A stretch of DNA of 64,000 nucleotides, taken from NCBI RefSeq assembly GCF_003326475.1, contig NZ_JPWA01000001.1, forward strand, positions 1 to 64,000, read 5' to 3'. A program made the position numbers and the translations under genes. The notes below the pieces were generated by a model. The model saw only the letters and a list, made by a program, of their open reading frames with translations, searched no databases and was not told where the DNA came from. Source of the DNA: Thalassospira xianhensis MCCC 1A02616. GTDB lineage: Bacteria; Pseudomonadota; Alphaproteobacteria; Rhodospirillales; Thalassospiraceae. Shown here in pieces: positions 52,591 through 61,744 of the stretch; the first letter of the stretch is position 1; every line of letters begins with the position of its first letter.

Positions 52591-53658
52591 ATGGCCGTTA
52601 CCAGTATCGTTGTCGACTATCCGTTCACATATGAAGCGGAGGTCATGCTGCCGAAAAAAAGACTTCCACGTCAAATAACGGTCCATGACCGCGTCCCTCT
52701 CGGCATTACCGCACTTGATGGCGACGACTTTCCGATTGCATTCCAATGCTCCGCATTCAATTCTCCGCACGCTAAGTCGGACTATCGCTTTTATGGCGGT
52801 TCCCTCTACCGGGCCTCGACGCCTTCTCGGGAACTGAGTGCTCTCGTTGAAAAAATAGAAGCAGGCAATGCAGGCTTTACTCCGCAGCTCCTTCCTGATT
52901 GGATGCCCGGCGATCTGTCAGAACAACCGATGCAGCGTGGTCAGGACGTCAAGGCTTCAGACTTGAATGGCGAAGTCCTGAAGGATAACAGGCGGGAGAC
53001 AGTGGCAATGCTGATAGACAGGTTGGCCGACGACTGCATTTTTGCCAACGGTCAGGTCTGGAGAAAAACCGGTGAGCCTTTCTGGCTATTGACGTCAAGC
53101 ATCTGGCCAGTAACGAAGCGCCTGCAAATTGTACCAACCTCGCAATGGCATACGGTAGAGAACCAAGGGTATGAAAACACTTTTGCGCTTTGTGATCTTC
53201 CAAATGCGATGAATTACGCACGCGAGTTCATCGGCGGTGGGGAAGACGTCACTGTGCATGATGTGCTGGAAGTATTGATGCCAGAGGTGATAAACACGCG
53301 CTTTGCGGACCGAAAACTGGTCGACGCAGCAAAACGGTTCCTCCGCGATATCGAAGACCACCTCAAGAATGCAAACATGGCTTTCTTCCAGCAGTATATT
53401 GCGCTGCGGGAAGCGACGGAAGGAATTACCTCTCTTGAGAGCTTTTCGGCGACCGCCGCCGAGGTGACACCTAAATTCATGGAAGCTGTGACGGAGATTG
53501 TTTCGACGGATGACCTCCCGAACAGCCTGAACTATGATCGTAGGCGTGGTGAACTTCTGTTCGATTTCACCTTGGCTGTGGAAGCTTATAGAGGTTCACG
53601 CTATGCTCAGGATTTCCCAGAGCTGAGACAGGAACCAGCTTCTCCAAGATTTCCTTGA
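52591..53658 (+). CDS. Nine-gene paralogue family, member 9
   Basis: 355 aa, ATG after AGGAAACCCATC. VTSIVVDYPFTYEAEV, LDGDDFPIAFQC, RFYGGSLYRAS, DNRRETVAMLIDRL, NGQVWRKTGEPFWLL and AFFQQYIALREATEG. It ends the array and has the full set of blocks, including GEPxW. The next gene (53715) does not share them. Confidence 0.75.
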   Translation: MAVTSIVVDYPFTYEAEVMLPKKRLPRQITVHDRVPLGITALDGDDFPIAFQCSAFNSPHAKSDYRFYGGSLYRASTPSRELSALVEKIEAGNAGFTPQLLPDWMPGDLSEQPMQRGQDVKASDLNGEVLKDNRRETVAMLIDRLADDCIFANGQVWRKTGEPFWLLTSSIWPVTKRLQIVPTSQWHTVENQGYENTFALCDLPNAMNYAREFIGGGEDVTVHDVLEVLMPEVINTRFADRKLVDAAKRFLRDIEDHLKNANMAFFQQYIALREATEGITSLESFSATAAEVTPKFMEAVTEIVSTDDLPNSLNYDRRRGELLFDFTLAVEAYRGSRYAQDFPELRQEPASPRFP

Positions 53659-53714
53659 ACAATCAGGGCGACTGATCCATTTTTACGCACTCACCGTGTA
53701 ATCAAGGTCAACCA

Positions 53715-54701
53715 ATGCCCGTAGATTTGAGCAGTCATCCTGAGTTCAGTCCAATTGAGTGGTTTGGCAATCTATCGCCGAATACAAAGGCGACATTTTT
53801 AAGAGCAACCATCTCAAATTTCATGACCCAGGACCCGACGGGTGCTCAAATGATGGAGATGTGGCGAAAAGGAAAAACAGCACGAACGTCGGTTCGCGCT
53901 GAAATGAACAATGACGCCACAATCAGCCTTGATGTCCATCTTAGTGTCGAAGACGCAGACAAGCGCCTATGGCGCACAACACGGGGACTGGTGGAACGGG
54001 ATGGTGAACTGGATTTCCGCCCGGCCTCGGCCGGTACGGTAGAAGGAACTTTCGAAGGCTGGGGCGTCCCCCTGGGTGTCGGCTCTCTCGTCATTTATGA
54101 AAAACACGGGGCTATAGTCTTATCCGTTAACCGCATAAATAACCTCGACATTCGACGTGACTGGAAGGTCGGGGCAACAATGCAAGGTGACCTTCCAGAT
54201 ACAGATGGGCTGTTCATCTTACCGGATGAAGGGTTGATCACCATAATTGCTTGTTATGAGAGCCCCAGAAAACATGAGATTGCGTCTCTGCAAACAGCTC
54301 CCTTCGAATTAGGATTGGTGCGCGTTAACAAACATCTGTGCGTCATCGGTGGCCGGTGTGGAGACCTTACCGCTAATCAATGGGCAGACATGCCTCTTTC
54401 ATTGGCGGTCGAGCAGCATAAAAACCGCAAGCTGAATAATGCCAACATCGACGGTCAACTTCAGATATTGTGTATCCTGGTTGATAGAAAGACTAAGAAA
54501 GTCCACGCATTGCGGCCAATCACGCTATCTCACGATGTTTCACAGGCATTGGAAGACTTGCTTGTCGAGCAGATTGAAGCTGGAGAATACACCCGTGAGC
54601 AATATATGGCGGATGTCGCCGACTTCCAGAGACGATACCCATCCCCGAGCTTGGTCGTCCAGGCATTTTCTGTAGCATGCACGTCCCAAGCCCACACATA
54701 G
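53715..54701 (+). CDS. Hypothetical protein after the array
   Basis: 328 aa, 56 bp after member 9. No family motif is shared with the array. LRATISNFMTQ helix, then strand-rich middle (GSLVIYEKHGAIVLSVN; GLITIIACYES; QLQILCILVDRKTKK). No signal peptide. It ends the operon ahead of a strong hairpin, so it is probably co-expressed with the nine paralogues. Confidence 0.65.
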   Translation: MPVDLSSHPEFSPIEWFGNLSPNTKATFLRATISNFMTQDPTGAQMMEMWRKGKTARTSVRAEMNNDATISLDVHLSVEDADKRLWRTTRGLVERDGELDFRPASAGTVEGTFEGWGVPLGVGSLVIYEKHGAIVLSVNRINNLDIRRDWKVGATMQGDLPDTDGLFILPDEGLITIIACYESPRKHEIASLQTAPFELGLVRVNKHLCVIGGRCGDLTANQWADMPLSLAVEQHKNRKLNNANIDGQLQILCILVDRKTKKVHALRPITLSHDVSQALEDLLVEQIEAGEYTREQYMADVADFQRRYPSPSLVVQAFSVACTSQAHT

Positions 54702-54747
54702 TGGTTTGCTTAAGCGGATTGTAGAATGCTTGCGGTGCAGAGAAGCC

Positions 54748-54788
54748 AAAACACCGGTCCGGGAATGCGTATCCTTGACCGGTGTTTT
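54748..54788. terminator. Bidirectional terminator
   Basis: 12-bp stem AAAACACCGGTC / GACCGGTGTTTT with a 17-base loop, between the plus-strand array operon and the minus-strand gene ending at 54803. A and T runs flank both sides. Confidence 0.85.
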
Positions 54789-54802
54789 GGTTTGTGAAGA
54801 CC

Positions 54803-56110
54803 TTAAATCTGCGGAGAAGATTTAATCAACTCGTTCATCGCGGAATTGACGGCGCTAGGGGAGCCCGGAATGGAAACCACTGGTGTTTCCCCCTCCCTAT
54901 AGAAAGCGGCCAACAATGCCTGACAAACTACCTCGCGTCCGACATCTGAAGCCTTTTCGTTCGTTTCATCCGAAGACGGAACATTGTCGCGGGATGTCAA
55001 GATCCATGACCCAATGTCGGCGCGTCCGATGCCGCGGAAATATGCTCCCATCTGGTCGCAGAGGTAGACCCCGGAACCCCACACTTCGGTTGGCGGATAT
55101 TGACTGTCATCCAGTGGGTTTTCTGCCAATAAGTCTAGCAGGCACCCTTCGCATTTATCTTGGTATTCTGCCGTCCGCAACAAATCCAGAGGGTTGACAC
55201 TGCGGGCCCTCAAACCAACGCCGTTCATGTAGCGAATGGCCTGTTTGACGTCTTCGTATGTGACACCGGCGCAATGTTCGCGGAATGAATCGAGAGCTCG
55301 CGCGTCTCGAATAGCAGACATTTCCTGAATGCCCAAAAGAGATTTCTGAAGGTTTTGGGCCCTGTTCATCGAAACATCGATCTTTGCACAAAGGACGGGC
55401 AAATCGCTTTTGCGAGCCAGCATTACCATCATCTCGCGAACGCCTCGCCAGGCACCCCTGGCCTGGTTCCAGACGCCTTCAGTGAGGTTGGCAACAGCGC
55501 GCTTCTGTCCCTCAACGAAATCACCATCACCAAGAGCATGAATGGCCGGGCACAATTGCTTGACGAAGCGATCGTCCGCAATCAACTTTGTCGGAAAAGC
55601 ACGACATGCATGGGCTGCCGGAGGAAGGTCGTTTCGTTTGTTTTCCGTATGCCCATGAGAATTGATTACGCCACGAGGCGTTTTAACACCCCGTTCCAGA
55701 TCCTCCAGGAGGCTGACAAAGAGTTCGCCTGCTTTTGGTAGAAAGTCCTCGGCTACTTCTGCTACCGATAGCTTCTGAAAGCGCTCTTTTGAGACAAAGA
55801 ACTGGATTTGTTCGTATCCGTGGTCCGGTGAGGGAGCGACCACCACGAAAATGTCATGGAGCGGCGTGGTGACAATCCACTTTCCGGCAAAATCAACGTC
55901 TGGCGACCCGAAAAAGTTCGGCGGGCCAAAACGGCGATACATATACGCCAGTAGCGTCGACCATTCAGGCAAATGCAACCATCTGTCTCCGATGGCGTCC
56001 TCGACTGTGAAACCGGCCTGGCTGAGGAGAGCGTTCGCGCCAAGAGGCATTCTCTCGAGATGGGCAAGTTCGGTGACAAACTCGGCTTTTGTCTTTGTGT
56101 TCGACAGCAT
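54803..56110 (-). CDS. Hypothetical protein
   Basis: 435 aa, AAAGGGCCACCAC before the ATG. A central helical segment (about residues 220-300) and a Cys-containing segment (DKCEGCLLDLL) at about 330 are the main features. IFVVVAPSPDHGYEQIQFFV is a strand pair near residue 95. No family recognised. Upstream gene 56131 begins the same transcript, 20 bp away. Confidence 0.65.
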   Translation of the reverse strand: MLSNTKTKAEFVTELAHLERMPLGANALLSQAGFTVEDAIGDRWLHLPEWSTLLAYMYRRFGPPNFFGSPDVDFAGKWIVTTPLHDIFVVVAPSPDHGYEQIQFFVSKERFQKLSVAEVAEDFLPKAGELFVSLLEDLERGVKTPRGVINSHGHTENKRNDLPPAAHACRAFPTKLIADDRFVKQLCPAIHALGDGDFVEGQKRAVANLTEGVWNQARGAWRGVREMMVMLARKSDLPVLCAKIDVSMNRAQNLQKSLLGIQEMSAIRDARALDSFREHCAGVTYEDVKQAIRYMNGVGLRARSVNPLDLLRTAEYQDKCEGCLLDLLAENPLDDSQYPPTEVWGSGVYLCDQMGAYFRGIGRADIGSWILTSRDNVPSSDETNEKASDVGREVVCQALLAAFYREGETPVVSIPGSPSAVNSAMNELIKSSPQI

Positions 56111-56130
56111 GTGGTGGCCCTTTGCAATAG

Positions 56131-56991
56131 TTAGGGGACAAGTGTGGGGTGAGAAGCTTCTTCCGGGCTATCAGCCAGTTGTTTGCTCAAGAGCTTTGAA
56201 ACGACTTTGACCTTCGTCGGGATATCGGCCGAGAGATTCCACGACGAGAAACATAGATCATCATGCGAGTGCCGAATTTGAAGCAGGGCAAACTGTTTCC
56301 ATGCTGCGGAGGCGAGCTCATAAAACTCGCTCTGCTTCAGTTCAAAAACAGTTGCCAAGTCTTGATTATTGGGGTGCGGAACCAGAACGTCGACTGTCTC
56401 GCGCAATGGAGGCTCAGTTTCATTGCACGTGCGCTCGAATGTAACCCGAGCCATGTATTCTGGTTCTACCACCGACCATCCGGAAGATGCATCCCATACT
56501 AAATTATGCGATGCATAGATTGAACGTTGGGAAGATGTCGTCGCGGGTGGGATGTCCAGATGCTCTAGGAACTCGACCAGCACGTCTTCTCGAATACGGC
56601 TTCCCTGTGACGACGTTAAAATGTCCAGAATGCCCGCATTACTATCCCCTAAGAGGTCGACGGCAATGATTAGCGCTACCGGAGTGCCTCGCTGGTGTCT
56701 AACCCCAAACACAGATGTGTTGTCATCCCTTGTAATGATGAGGTCTTCCTTACATCCAAGGGCTTTCATATATGCAAGGAGCGGAGCTGAGCCGATAAAC
56801 ATTCTAACAAGATCAAACTCATCACAGGCTCGAACAAATTGAGGGGCATAGCCTTGTGTGTCACTTCGCATTGCCTGACCTCCTGAGAGGAGCTTTCTCG
56901 CCCTCGCGTGGAGGTCCTTGCGTTGCTTCAGCGGCACGGCATAGGCCGCATTGTAGCCGACAACATTATTCAGGTTGTATCCTTTGGGCAT
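56131..56991 (-). CDS. Hypothetical protein, paralogue of the 57045 gene
   Basis: 286 aa from ATG 56991 (AAAGGCATCTCT). The C-terminal half (YMARVTFERTCNETEPPLRE, TVDVLVPHP, and FSSWNLSADIPTKVKVV) aligns with 57045-57929 (LVKVSFVRQCFATRPILTE, TVDVFVLPSP, FSSWTIAAASPPQMVKVV). N-terminal parts are less alike. Tandem duplicates in one operon. Function unknown. Confidence 0.7.
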   Translation of the reverse strand: MPKGYNLNNVVGYNAAYAVPLKQRKDLHARARKLLSGGQAMRSDTQGYAPQFVRACDEFDLVRMFIGSAPLLAYMKALGCKEDLIITRDDNTSVFGVRHQRGTPVALIIAVDLLGDSNAGILDILTSSQGSRIREDVLVEFLEHLDIPPATTSSQRSIYASHNLVWDASSGWSVVEPEYMARVTFERTCNETEPPLRETVDVLVPHPNNQDLATVFELKQSEFYELASAAWKQFALLQIRHSHDDLCFSSWNLSADIPTKVKVVSKLLSKQLADSPEEASHPTLVP

Positions 56992-57044
56992 AGAGATGCC
57001 TTTCGGTGAGTGGAAGACTGGCACTGCACAACAGAGACGGTTTG

Positions 57045-57929
57045 CTATTTTGCCTGCGGCCCATTGACGATCGGGACTTCCCCAGCCTTTGGCGAGGACG
57101 GTTCTGTCAAACGAGCAATGTCTTCATCCAACGCGCTGTTGACAACCTTGACCATCTGCGGCGGAGAGGCAGCAGCAATCGTCCAGCTGGAAAACCCCGG
57201 TCGTAGGGATGGGGACAACCGGTCAAGCTCGGCCCATCCTGCTTCACGGTAGTAATCTTTAGCCCAGTAGGCTTTTTCCCTGTCAGGGTCATCCAGCAGA
57301 TACTTAGGTGATGGCAGTACGAAGACGTCGACGGTTTCTGTGAGGATCGGACGCGTAGCGAAACACTGACGGACGAAAGATACCTTGACGAGATGGCGTG
57401 CATCCCGCACTTCCCATCCACCGTTCTCAGTGTCCCAGTAGACATCAAACAGATAAGCCAGCTTTGCATCGGCTCCGGCCCGCCATGAAGCCGGGACATC
57501 GAGGTAAGTCAGACAACTAACGACGACATCATTTGGCACCGATTGCTCTTGTGCCGCATACCAATAGGCAATCTTTGGCCCGCCATCCTTACTGTCATCA
57601 ATGACATCAAATAGCGCTTCGAGATTCCCTTTGGAATCCTTGATGCCAAACAGAGCCGTGAGTGGAGCCCTATCGTAGCTAACCGAGTGGTCGAGACGGG
57701 CAGCTTCGAGGTCGTTACGCAATTCATCGGAGCCAAGATGGTATCGTACCAAGGAATAAGAACTGTCGATATCCAAAACGGTGCGCGGTGGACGCGGCTC
57801 CGAGAACCCAGGCTTTCCAAGCGACTTCGCTACGATATCGTCAACACTCAGTTTCTGCGGAGCGAAGTCGGAAAAGTCACCAATAGCGCCATTTCGGTTC
57901 GTCGTGATCGACTTATTTTTTCTCGACAT
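57045..57929 (-). CDS. Hypothetical protein, paralogue of the 56131 gene
   Basis: 294 aa from ATG 57929, preceded by AGGAGAAATATTG. N-terminal 30 residues basic and polar. SLVRYHLGSDEL begins the region shared with the 56131 protein. FDVYWDTENGGWEVRDARHL is a strand-rich segment. No family recognised. First gene of the three-gene unit ending at 54803. Confidence 0.7.
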   Translation of the reverse strand: MSRKNKSITTNRNGAIGDFSDFAPQKLSVDDIVAKSLGKPGFSEPRPPRTVLDIDSSYSLVRYHLGSDELRNDLEAARLDHSVSYDRAPLTALFGIKDSKGNLEALFDVIDDSKDGGPKIAYWYAAQEQSVPNDVVVSCLTYLDVPASWRAGADAKLAYLFDVYWDTENGGWEVRDARHLVKVSFVRQCFATRPILTETVDVFVLPSPKYLLDDPDREKAYWAKDYYREAGWAELDRLSPSLRPGFSSWTIAAASPPQMVKVVNSALDEDIARLTEPSSPKAGEVPIVNGPQAK

Positions 57930-58026
57930 CAATATTTCTCCTAGTGGCCGGGCTTTCAGTGAAATGGACGCCAACTGTTCCGTTCAATCCTTGATTAACC
58001 TTGGAATAGTGGCAAGACAAATGCGC

Positions 58027-58257
58027 TTACCGCATTCCATGCGCCGGTGCACTAACCTCCTGGACCATCTCAACCGCGCATGCGGCTTCAATGTCAGCCA
58101 GAGCCTCCAGTTCATGACGAAGGTAGGCTGCATCGTCCATATCATGGGTTGGAGCAGGTGCCTTCTTCAGGGCGTCTTGAAGAAGGTCGCGATAGACGTT
58201 GATGTGTGCGCTGACCATTTCGGCAAGCGATTTGTGGCCCTTAAGGTGATCTGTCAT
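58027..58257 (-). CDS. Hypothetical small helical protein
   Basis: 76 aa, GAGGACGACACAA before the ATG. Helix-forming throughout (MVSAHINVYRDLLQDALKKA; LRHELEALADIEAAC). No family recognised. It lies between the PP-loop protein gene and the 57929 operon, on the same strand, about 50 bp from the former. Confidence 0.6.
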   Translation of the reverse strand: MTDHLKGHKSLAEMVSAHINVYRDLLQDALKKAPAPTHDMDDAAYLRHELEALADIEAACAVEMVQEVSAPAHGMR

Positions 58258-58309
58258 TTGTGTCGTCCTCGTTGTTTGTTAAGCGGTAAAGAAATTGAGC
58301 TCAGATGAT

Positions 58310-59314
58310 TTACGTTGGTCCAGACGCCGGGCCGTAGGCACCAGATGGCAGGGCCCACGTATCCACGATGATCGGAAGGTCATAGATTTCCGACCGGGCG
58401 AGTTCGATCAGCGCAGGGTCCATTTCATAAGGAGTGCCGCTATCCGCTCGCTCCGTGATGGTTTTCTGACGGTGGATTGTCGTTCCAAAACTGTTCTCAT
58501 ACTTGACGACGTCAGCATGGGCATCCGGAAGAACTACGCGGTGGCTTGCCCACTGGTTGTCATCGCCAAAAATGCAGCAAGCGCAGCTCAGCCGCCCCCA
58601 ACCCAACGCATAGGCGGGGTGGGCCGCAACCCGATAGTCCCGGATGATTTCCCACACCTGTTCTTCTGACCATCCGTGAACCGGGCGATAGTGATCGACA
58701 TGGCGTTTATTTCCATGCGTCCGGTGTGGTTCAAAAACTTTGTATCGGGCGCGCGACGTTGATTCTTGAGCTCTCTCACCTGTGACAAAAAGGGTTCTCT
58801 TGCCATTGAACCGGTCCTGATTTCGAAGGGCGACCGACCCAACATCAATTTTGAGATAGGCGGAGCACCACCGAACCTTGAGGTCGGCAGCTACCTGTGG
58901 AAACTTCAACCGGGTTCCGGGTTTCCCCTGTCCGCCGCGGCTTTGCAATCCGTCAGGTGTTTCAAACATGGTAGGGGCTGTTGCGGTTCCATCCCGGGTC
59001 ATCTCCCGCTCAAAGCCGCCCTGCTTCCAGCTGAAGTAAATCGGCAGATTGAAAGCCTGGGCCACCTTGCGGCAATAGTCACGAGTAACCGGCCAATCCA
59101 TAAGCGTGGAACCTTCACGGCCATCAATGTCGTGATGCCACAGTTCAATCTTTTCCCTGTTAACGCCGAGGTCAAACAAGTGCAACAGGCAGGCGAGGGA
59201 GTCCTTGCCACCAGAAAAAGCGACGATGATGTGATCATAGGAGCCAAAGTCCACTGTCTTTGCAGCTTCTACCTCTGTCACTTCAAGGTCTAAGTTGTAC
59301 TGAATGGATGTCAT
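58310..59314 (-). CDS. PP-loop (PAPS-reductase-like) protein
   Basis: 334 aa from ATG 59314 (GGGAGGCGAC). PP-loop SGGKDSLACLLHL at about residues 30-42 binds and pyrophosphate-activates ATP. HHDIDGREGSTLMDW follows, and RWCSAYLK, GERAQESTSRARY, HGWSEEQVW and the CACCIFG cluster complete the phosphoadenosine-phosphosulfate-reductase-like layout. The Cys residues (RWCS, CACC) could hold an Fe-S cluster, as in DndC and APS reductases. No other Dnd or sulfate-assimilation gene is present, so the substrate is unknown. Such proteins are frequent in phages. Confidence 0.8.
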   Translation of the reverse strand: MTSIQYNLDLEVTEVEAAKTVDFGSYDHIIVAFSGGKDSLACLLHLFDLGVNREKIELWHHDIDGREGSTLMDWPVTRDYCRKVAQAFNLPIYFSWKQGGFEREMTRDGTATAPTMFETPDGLQSRGGQGKPGTRLKFPQVAADLKVRWCSAYLKIDVGSVALRNQDRFNGKRTLFVTGERAQESTSRARYKVFEPHRTHGNKRHVDHYRPVHGWSEEQVWEIIRDYRVAAHPAYALGWGRLSCACCIFGDDNQWASHRVVLPDAHADVVKYENSFGTTIHRQKTITERADSGTPYEMDPALIELARSEIYDLPIIVDTWALPSGAYGPASGPT

Positions 59315-59349
59315 GTCGCCTCCCAAGACTACTCTGTTTCTTTTGCGCT

Positions 59350-60186
59350 TTAACGGTAGCCAGGCCCCGAGGAGGTCGCTTCATCCTCACGTGCTGAGTC
59401 CTCAGACGGACGAAGGCTCTTTTTTAATGCCACGCGGGCCATATCCCCAATGAGAGCCTTGGTGATACCCTGAGGAAGGGTATCCCTGAAAGCCATTAGG
59501 GCCTCCGGTCCCTCAAGAGCGAGAATCTCTTGGGCCATAGGGGTGGCCAGCCCGTCCAAATCCTGGGAGGCAACACGGAGTTTGTTATACGCTCGCAACC
59601 ATGACAGCATGCGTTTCGCTCTCTCCTGGGTGAAGGGAGTCGGGTCGAACTCGGAGAGTGGATGCGCTTTATTGTCCCAAAGTCCACTTTCAAGCACCCT
59701 TTGAATAGCAATTAGCCGCAAAACACAGCGGTGGTGCATTGATTGAATGAGACCTAGCGCTTCATGGGCTTGACCATTGACCAACAGGGACTCAATTTCC
59801 CTGTTAAACAAACCCTCAACCTCACGCAGCGCTTCCTTTTCGGCTTTGATGCAAGAGTTCACGGCCGCGATGCGGGCACCCAGAGTAACCGGCGGCACGT
59901 GACCTTTGATGTTTCTCTTGGCGCTAGCCTTATCCGTTCCGTCCGGCTCTGCGTGCGCATCCTGCCCACGATAAATTTCGAGAAAATAGTCGCGAGTTTC
60001 TGGAAACTCGAAGGCCATAAGCAACCGGTGCCCACGACGTGACACCTTGCACGCTGCGCTCAAATGCACGTCATGCATGGGGACGGCGACACTCATGCCG
60101 ATACTGGCCCGATACGGGGCGGAGGCTGCCAGTTCATCCCAGTTCATCTTTGATTTTGGTGAGCACATCCAACGCTTCATAGCCAT
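59350..60186 (-). CDS. Hypothetical protein
   Basis: 278 aa from ATG 60186 (GAAGGG upstream). Mostly helical: KAEKEALREVEGLFNREIES, HEALGLIQSMHHRCVLRLIAI, RMLSWLRAYNKLRV. The C-terminus is Glu/Ser-rich. No family recognised. It starts the transcript that continues into the PP-loop gene, 35 bp away. Confidence 0.65.
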   Translation of the reverse strand: MAMKRWMCSPKSKMNWDELAASAPYRASIGMSVAVPMHDVHLSAACKVSRRGHRLLMAFEFPETRDYFLEIYRGQDAHAEPDGTDKASAKRNIKGHVPPVTLGARIAAVNSCIKAEKEALREVEGLFNREIESLLVNGQAHEALGLIQSMHHRCVLRLIAIQRVLESGLWDNKAHPLSEFDPTPFTQERAKRMLSWLRAYNKLRVASQDLDGLATPMAQEILALEGPEALMAFRDTLPQGITKALIGDMARVALKKSLRPSEDSAREDEATSSGPGYR

Positions 60187-60335
60187 CGCAAACAACCCTT
60201 CTGGCTTTTGAAATTTGCCTTGATAGACGACTGAGAGGCTACCAAAGGAATATGTAAAGATTTATAGGAAAACTTCTTACACTTTTGTATGCATAGTTAA
60301 AGAAAAAATTGGATCTCATGCGTTCTTGATGCCGG

Positions 60336-60358
60336 AAAGTTTAAACCGTTTAAACTTT
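60336..60358. promoter_or_regulatory. 23-bp palindrome in the 60187-60492 gap
   Basis: AAAGTTTAAAC-C-GTTTAAACTTT, perfect 11-bp arms around one base, in a 306-bp gap with no gene. A smaller inverted repeat (GGTGGT-AGTG-ACCACC, about 60391-60406) lies nearby. Likely an operator or other protein-binding site for the 59350 gene. Confidence 0.5.
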
Positions 60359-60492
60359 TGCGGCGTGTTTAGCCATGATACTAGCCTGATAAACCGGTGG
60401 TAGTGACCACCATTCCGAAATGTTGACAACAGAATGGAGGTGTAGCGCCGAACATGTTGAGTTCCATTAGTCGGTGAGCTGCAAATGAAAAA

Positions 60493-61170
60493 TCAATGCA
60501 GTAAGTTGAATTGGCTCAAGCGGGCATGCGCGGCATCAATCATGTCACTCAGATGAGGCCTCACTTCTCGAATAAAGGTCACAGCTTCATCTGAGCTCTT
60601 ACCGCTTGCCTCAATGAGGTAGTGTAGAGAACAGATGGTATCGTACCAATCATCCCTTTTGACATTGTAAGGGACCTGTAAACACTCGCGTATCCTTGAT
60701 AAGCATCCGTCCAAACTTGCATTGAGATGATACTTGCAAACCTCATCATATCCTGCCCCAAGGGCTGCATTGAGATCGTAACAGTCTTGGGTAAGACTTG
60801 GGGAGTACGGTTCTTTGGTATGCCACCTGAACCCATAGCCGAGCGGCACGCCAAATACTTGAGCCATGTAGATTGCTTTTTGAATGCGTAGAAGTTGATT
60901 GACAGTCACAATCGATGAGTCCTCATCCATGGCATCCAGGACGAGCTTTAACGCTATCTCTCTATCTTCCATTACATCACTCCAGGAATTCACGTCTCCT
61001 TTGGAATACGGTGACCGGAACGCCGCCCATAAAGGAGATCCGATAGCTTCTCTTCGAACTAAATCTTGCACCTTTACATGGAAAACAAAAGGGGAAATTG
61101 ATTTCCAAATACTGAGACCCTTGAAGACTCCGGCCCTTAGTCGGCTTTGACCGGAATGTCGCCTTGACAT
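60493..61170 (-). CDS. Panacea/DUF4065-like protein
   Basis: 225 aa from ATG 61170 (GAGTGAGG upstream; frame open to 61236). The region LRIQKAIYMAQVFGVPLGYG followed by FRWHTKEPYSPSLTQDCYDL resembles the Panacea-type fold (KaiYLaq...lGY.F.w...GPYSp.L..d). Panacea domains act as antitoxins or interaction modules. The N-terminal 60 residues are basic. No toxin partner is evident beside it. Confidence 0.55.
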   Translation of the reverse strand: MSRRHSGQSRLRAGVFKGLSIWKSISPFVFHVKVQDLVRREAIGSPLWAAFRSPYSKGDVNSWSDVMEDREIALKLVLDAMDEDSSIVTVNQLLRIQKAIYMAQVFGVPLGYGFRWHTKEPYSPSLTQDCYDLNAALGAGYDEVCKYHLNASLDGCLSRIRECLQVPYNVKRDDWYDTICSLHYLIEASGKSSDEAVTFIREVRPHLSDMIDAAHARLSQFNLLH

Positions 61171-61252
61171 GCCCTCACTCACGCAATACATTCGAAATGT
61201 TGACAAGTAATTTATGCCGAGGGAATCTTCGGGCATCTAGGGATATCAGGAC

Positions 61253-61699
61253 ATGACAAGAACGGCTGACATATTGAGCATTGAAGGTGCCGTGCGTAAC
61301 GATGTGCGGAACTATTGGAGCCAGAACGTATCACTTCAACGCATGTTATCTGGCGTTATGATTGTTGGCATCGCTGTGCAGCTGTTGATGATTGGGTATA
61401 TGCAGTCCATTACAGGGGACAAACCAGATTCATTGTGGACCGCTTATTGCCTGGTGCTTTTTGGCACCCTTGTCGCGTCGGTGAAGTCAATCTTGCTGAC
61501 ACGCAAGGGCTTGGATTTCAAAACCGCGCTCCCCTTGATGGACAAATATGACGCACTCGATAAACAGTGCATGGAAGATCTCAAGGCATTCATTTCGGGG
61601 AACCGAAATCCGGCGGCCTGCGAGGATGCTGTTACCAACTGGGCCCAGCATGAAGCAAGGCTCGCATCTGAAGCGACAGCAACCCCGAGCGAAGCGTAA
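61253..61699 (+). CDS. Small inner-membrane protein
   Basis: 148 aa with two membrane helices at about residues 31-50 (LSGVMIVGIAVQLLMIGYMQ) and 62-80 (LWTAYCLVLFGTLVASVKSI), cytoplasmic ends charged, and a helical tail (MDKYDALDKQCMEDL). No family recognised. A weak promoter (TTGACA 61200-61205) is upstream. Single gene. Confidence 0.65.
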   Translation: MTRTADILSIEGAVRNDVRNYWSQNVSLQRMLSGVMIVGIAVQLLMIGYMQSITGDKPDSLWTAYCLVLFGTLVASVKSILLTRKGLDFKTALPLMDKYDALDKQCMEDLKAFISGNRNPAACEDAVTNWAQHEARLASEATATPSEA

Positions 61700-61744
61700 C
61701 GCCTAAGGGCCCCATCCAGAATACCCCCGATTTTCGTTAGCGAC

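Noticed and set aside
58310-59314. DndC of a phosphorothioation system
   Set aside because: Only the general PP-loop layout fits; no dndA, B, D or E gene is nearby.
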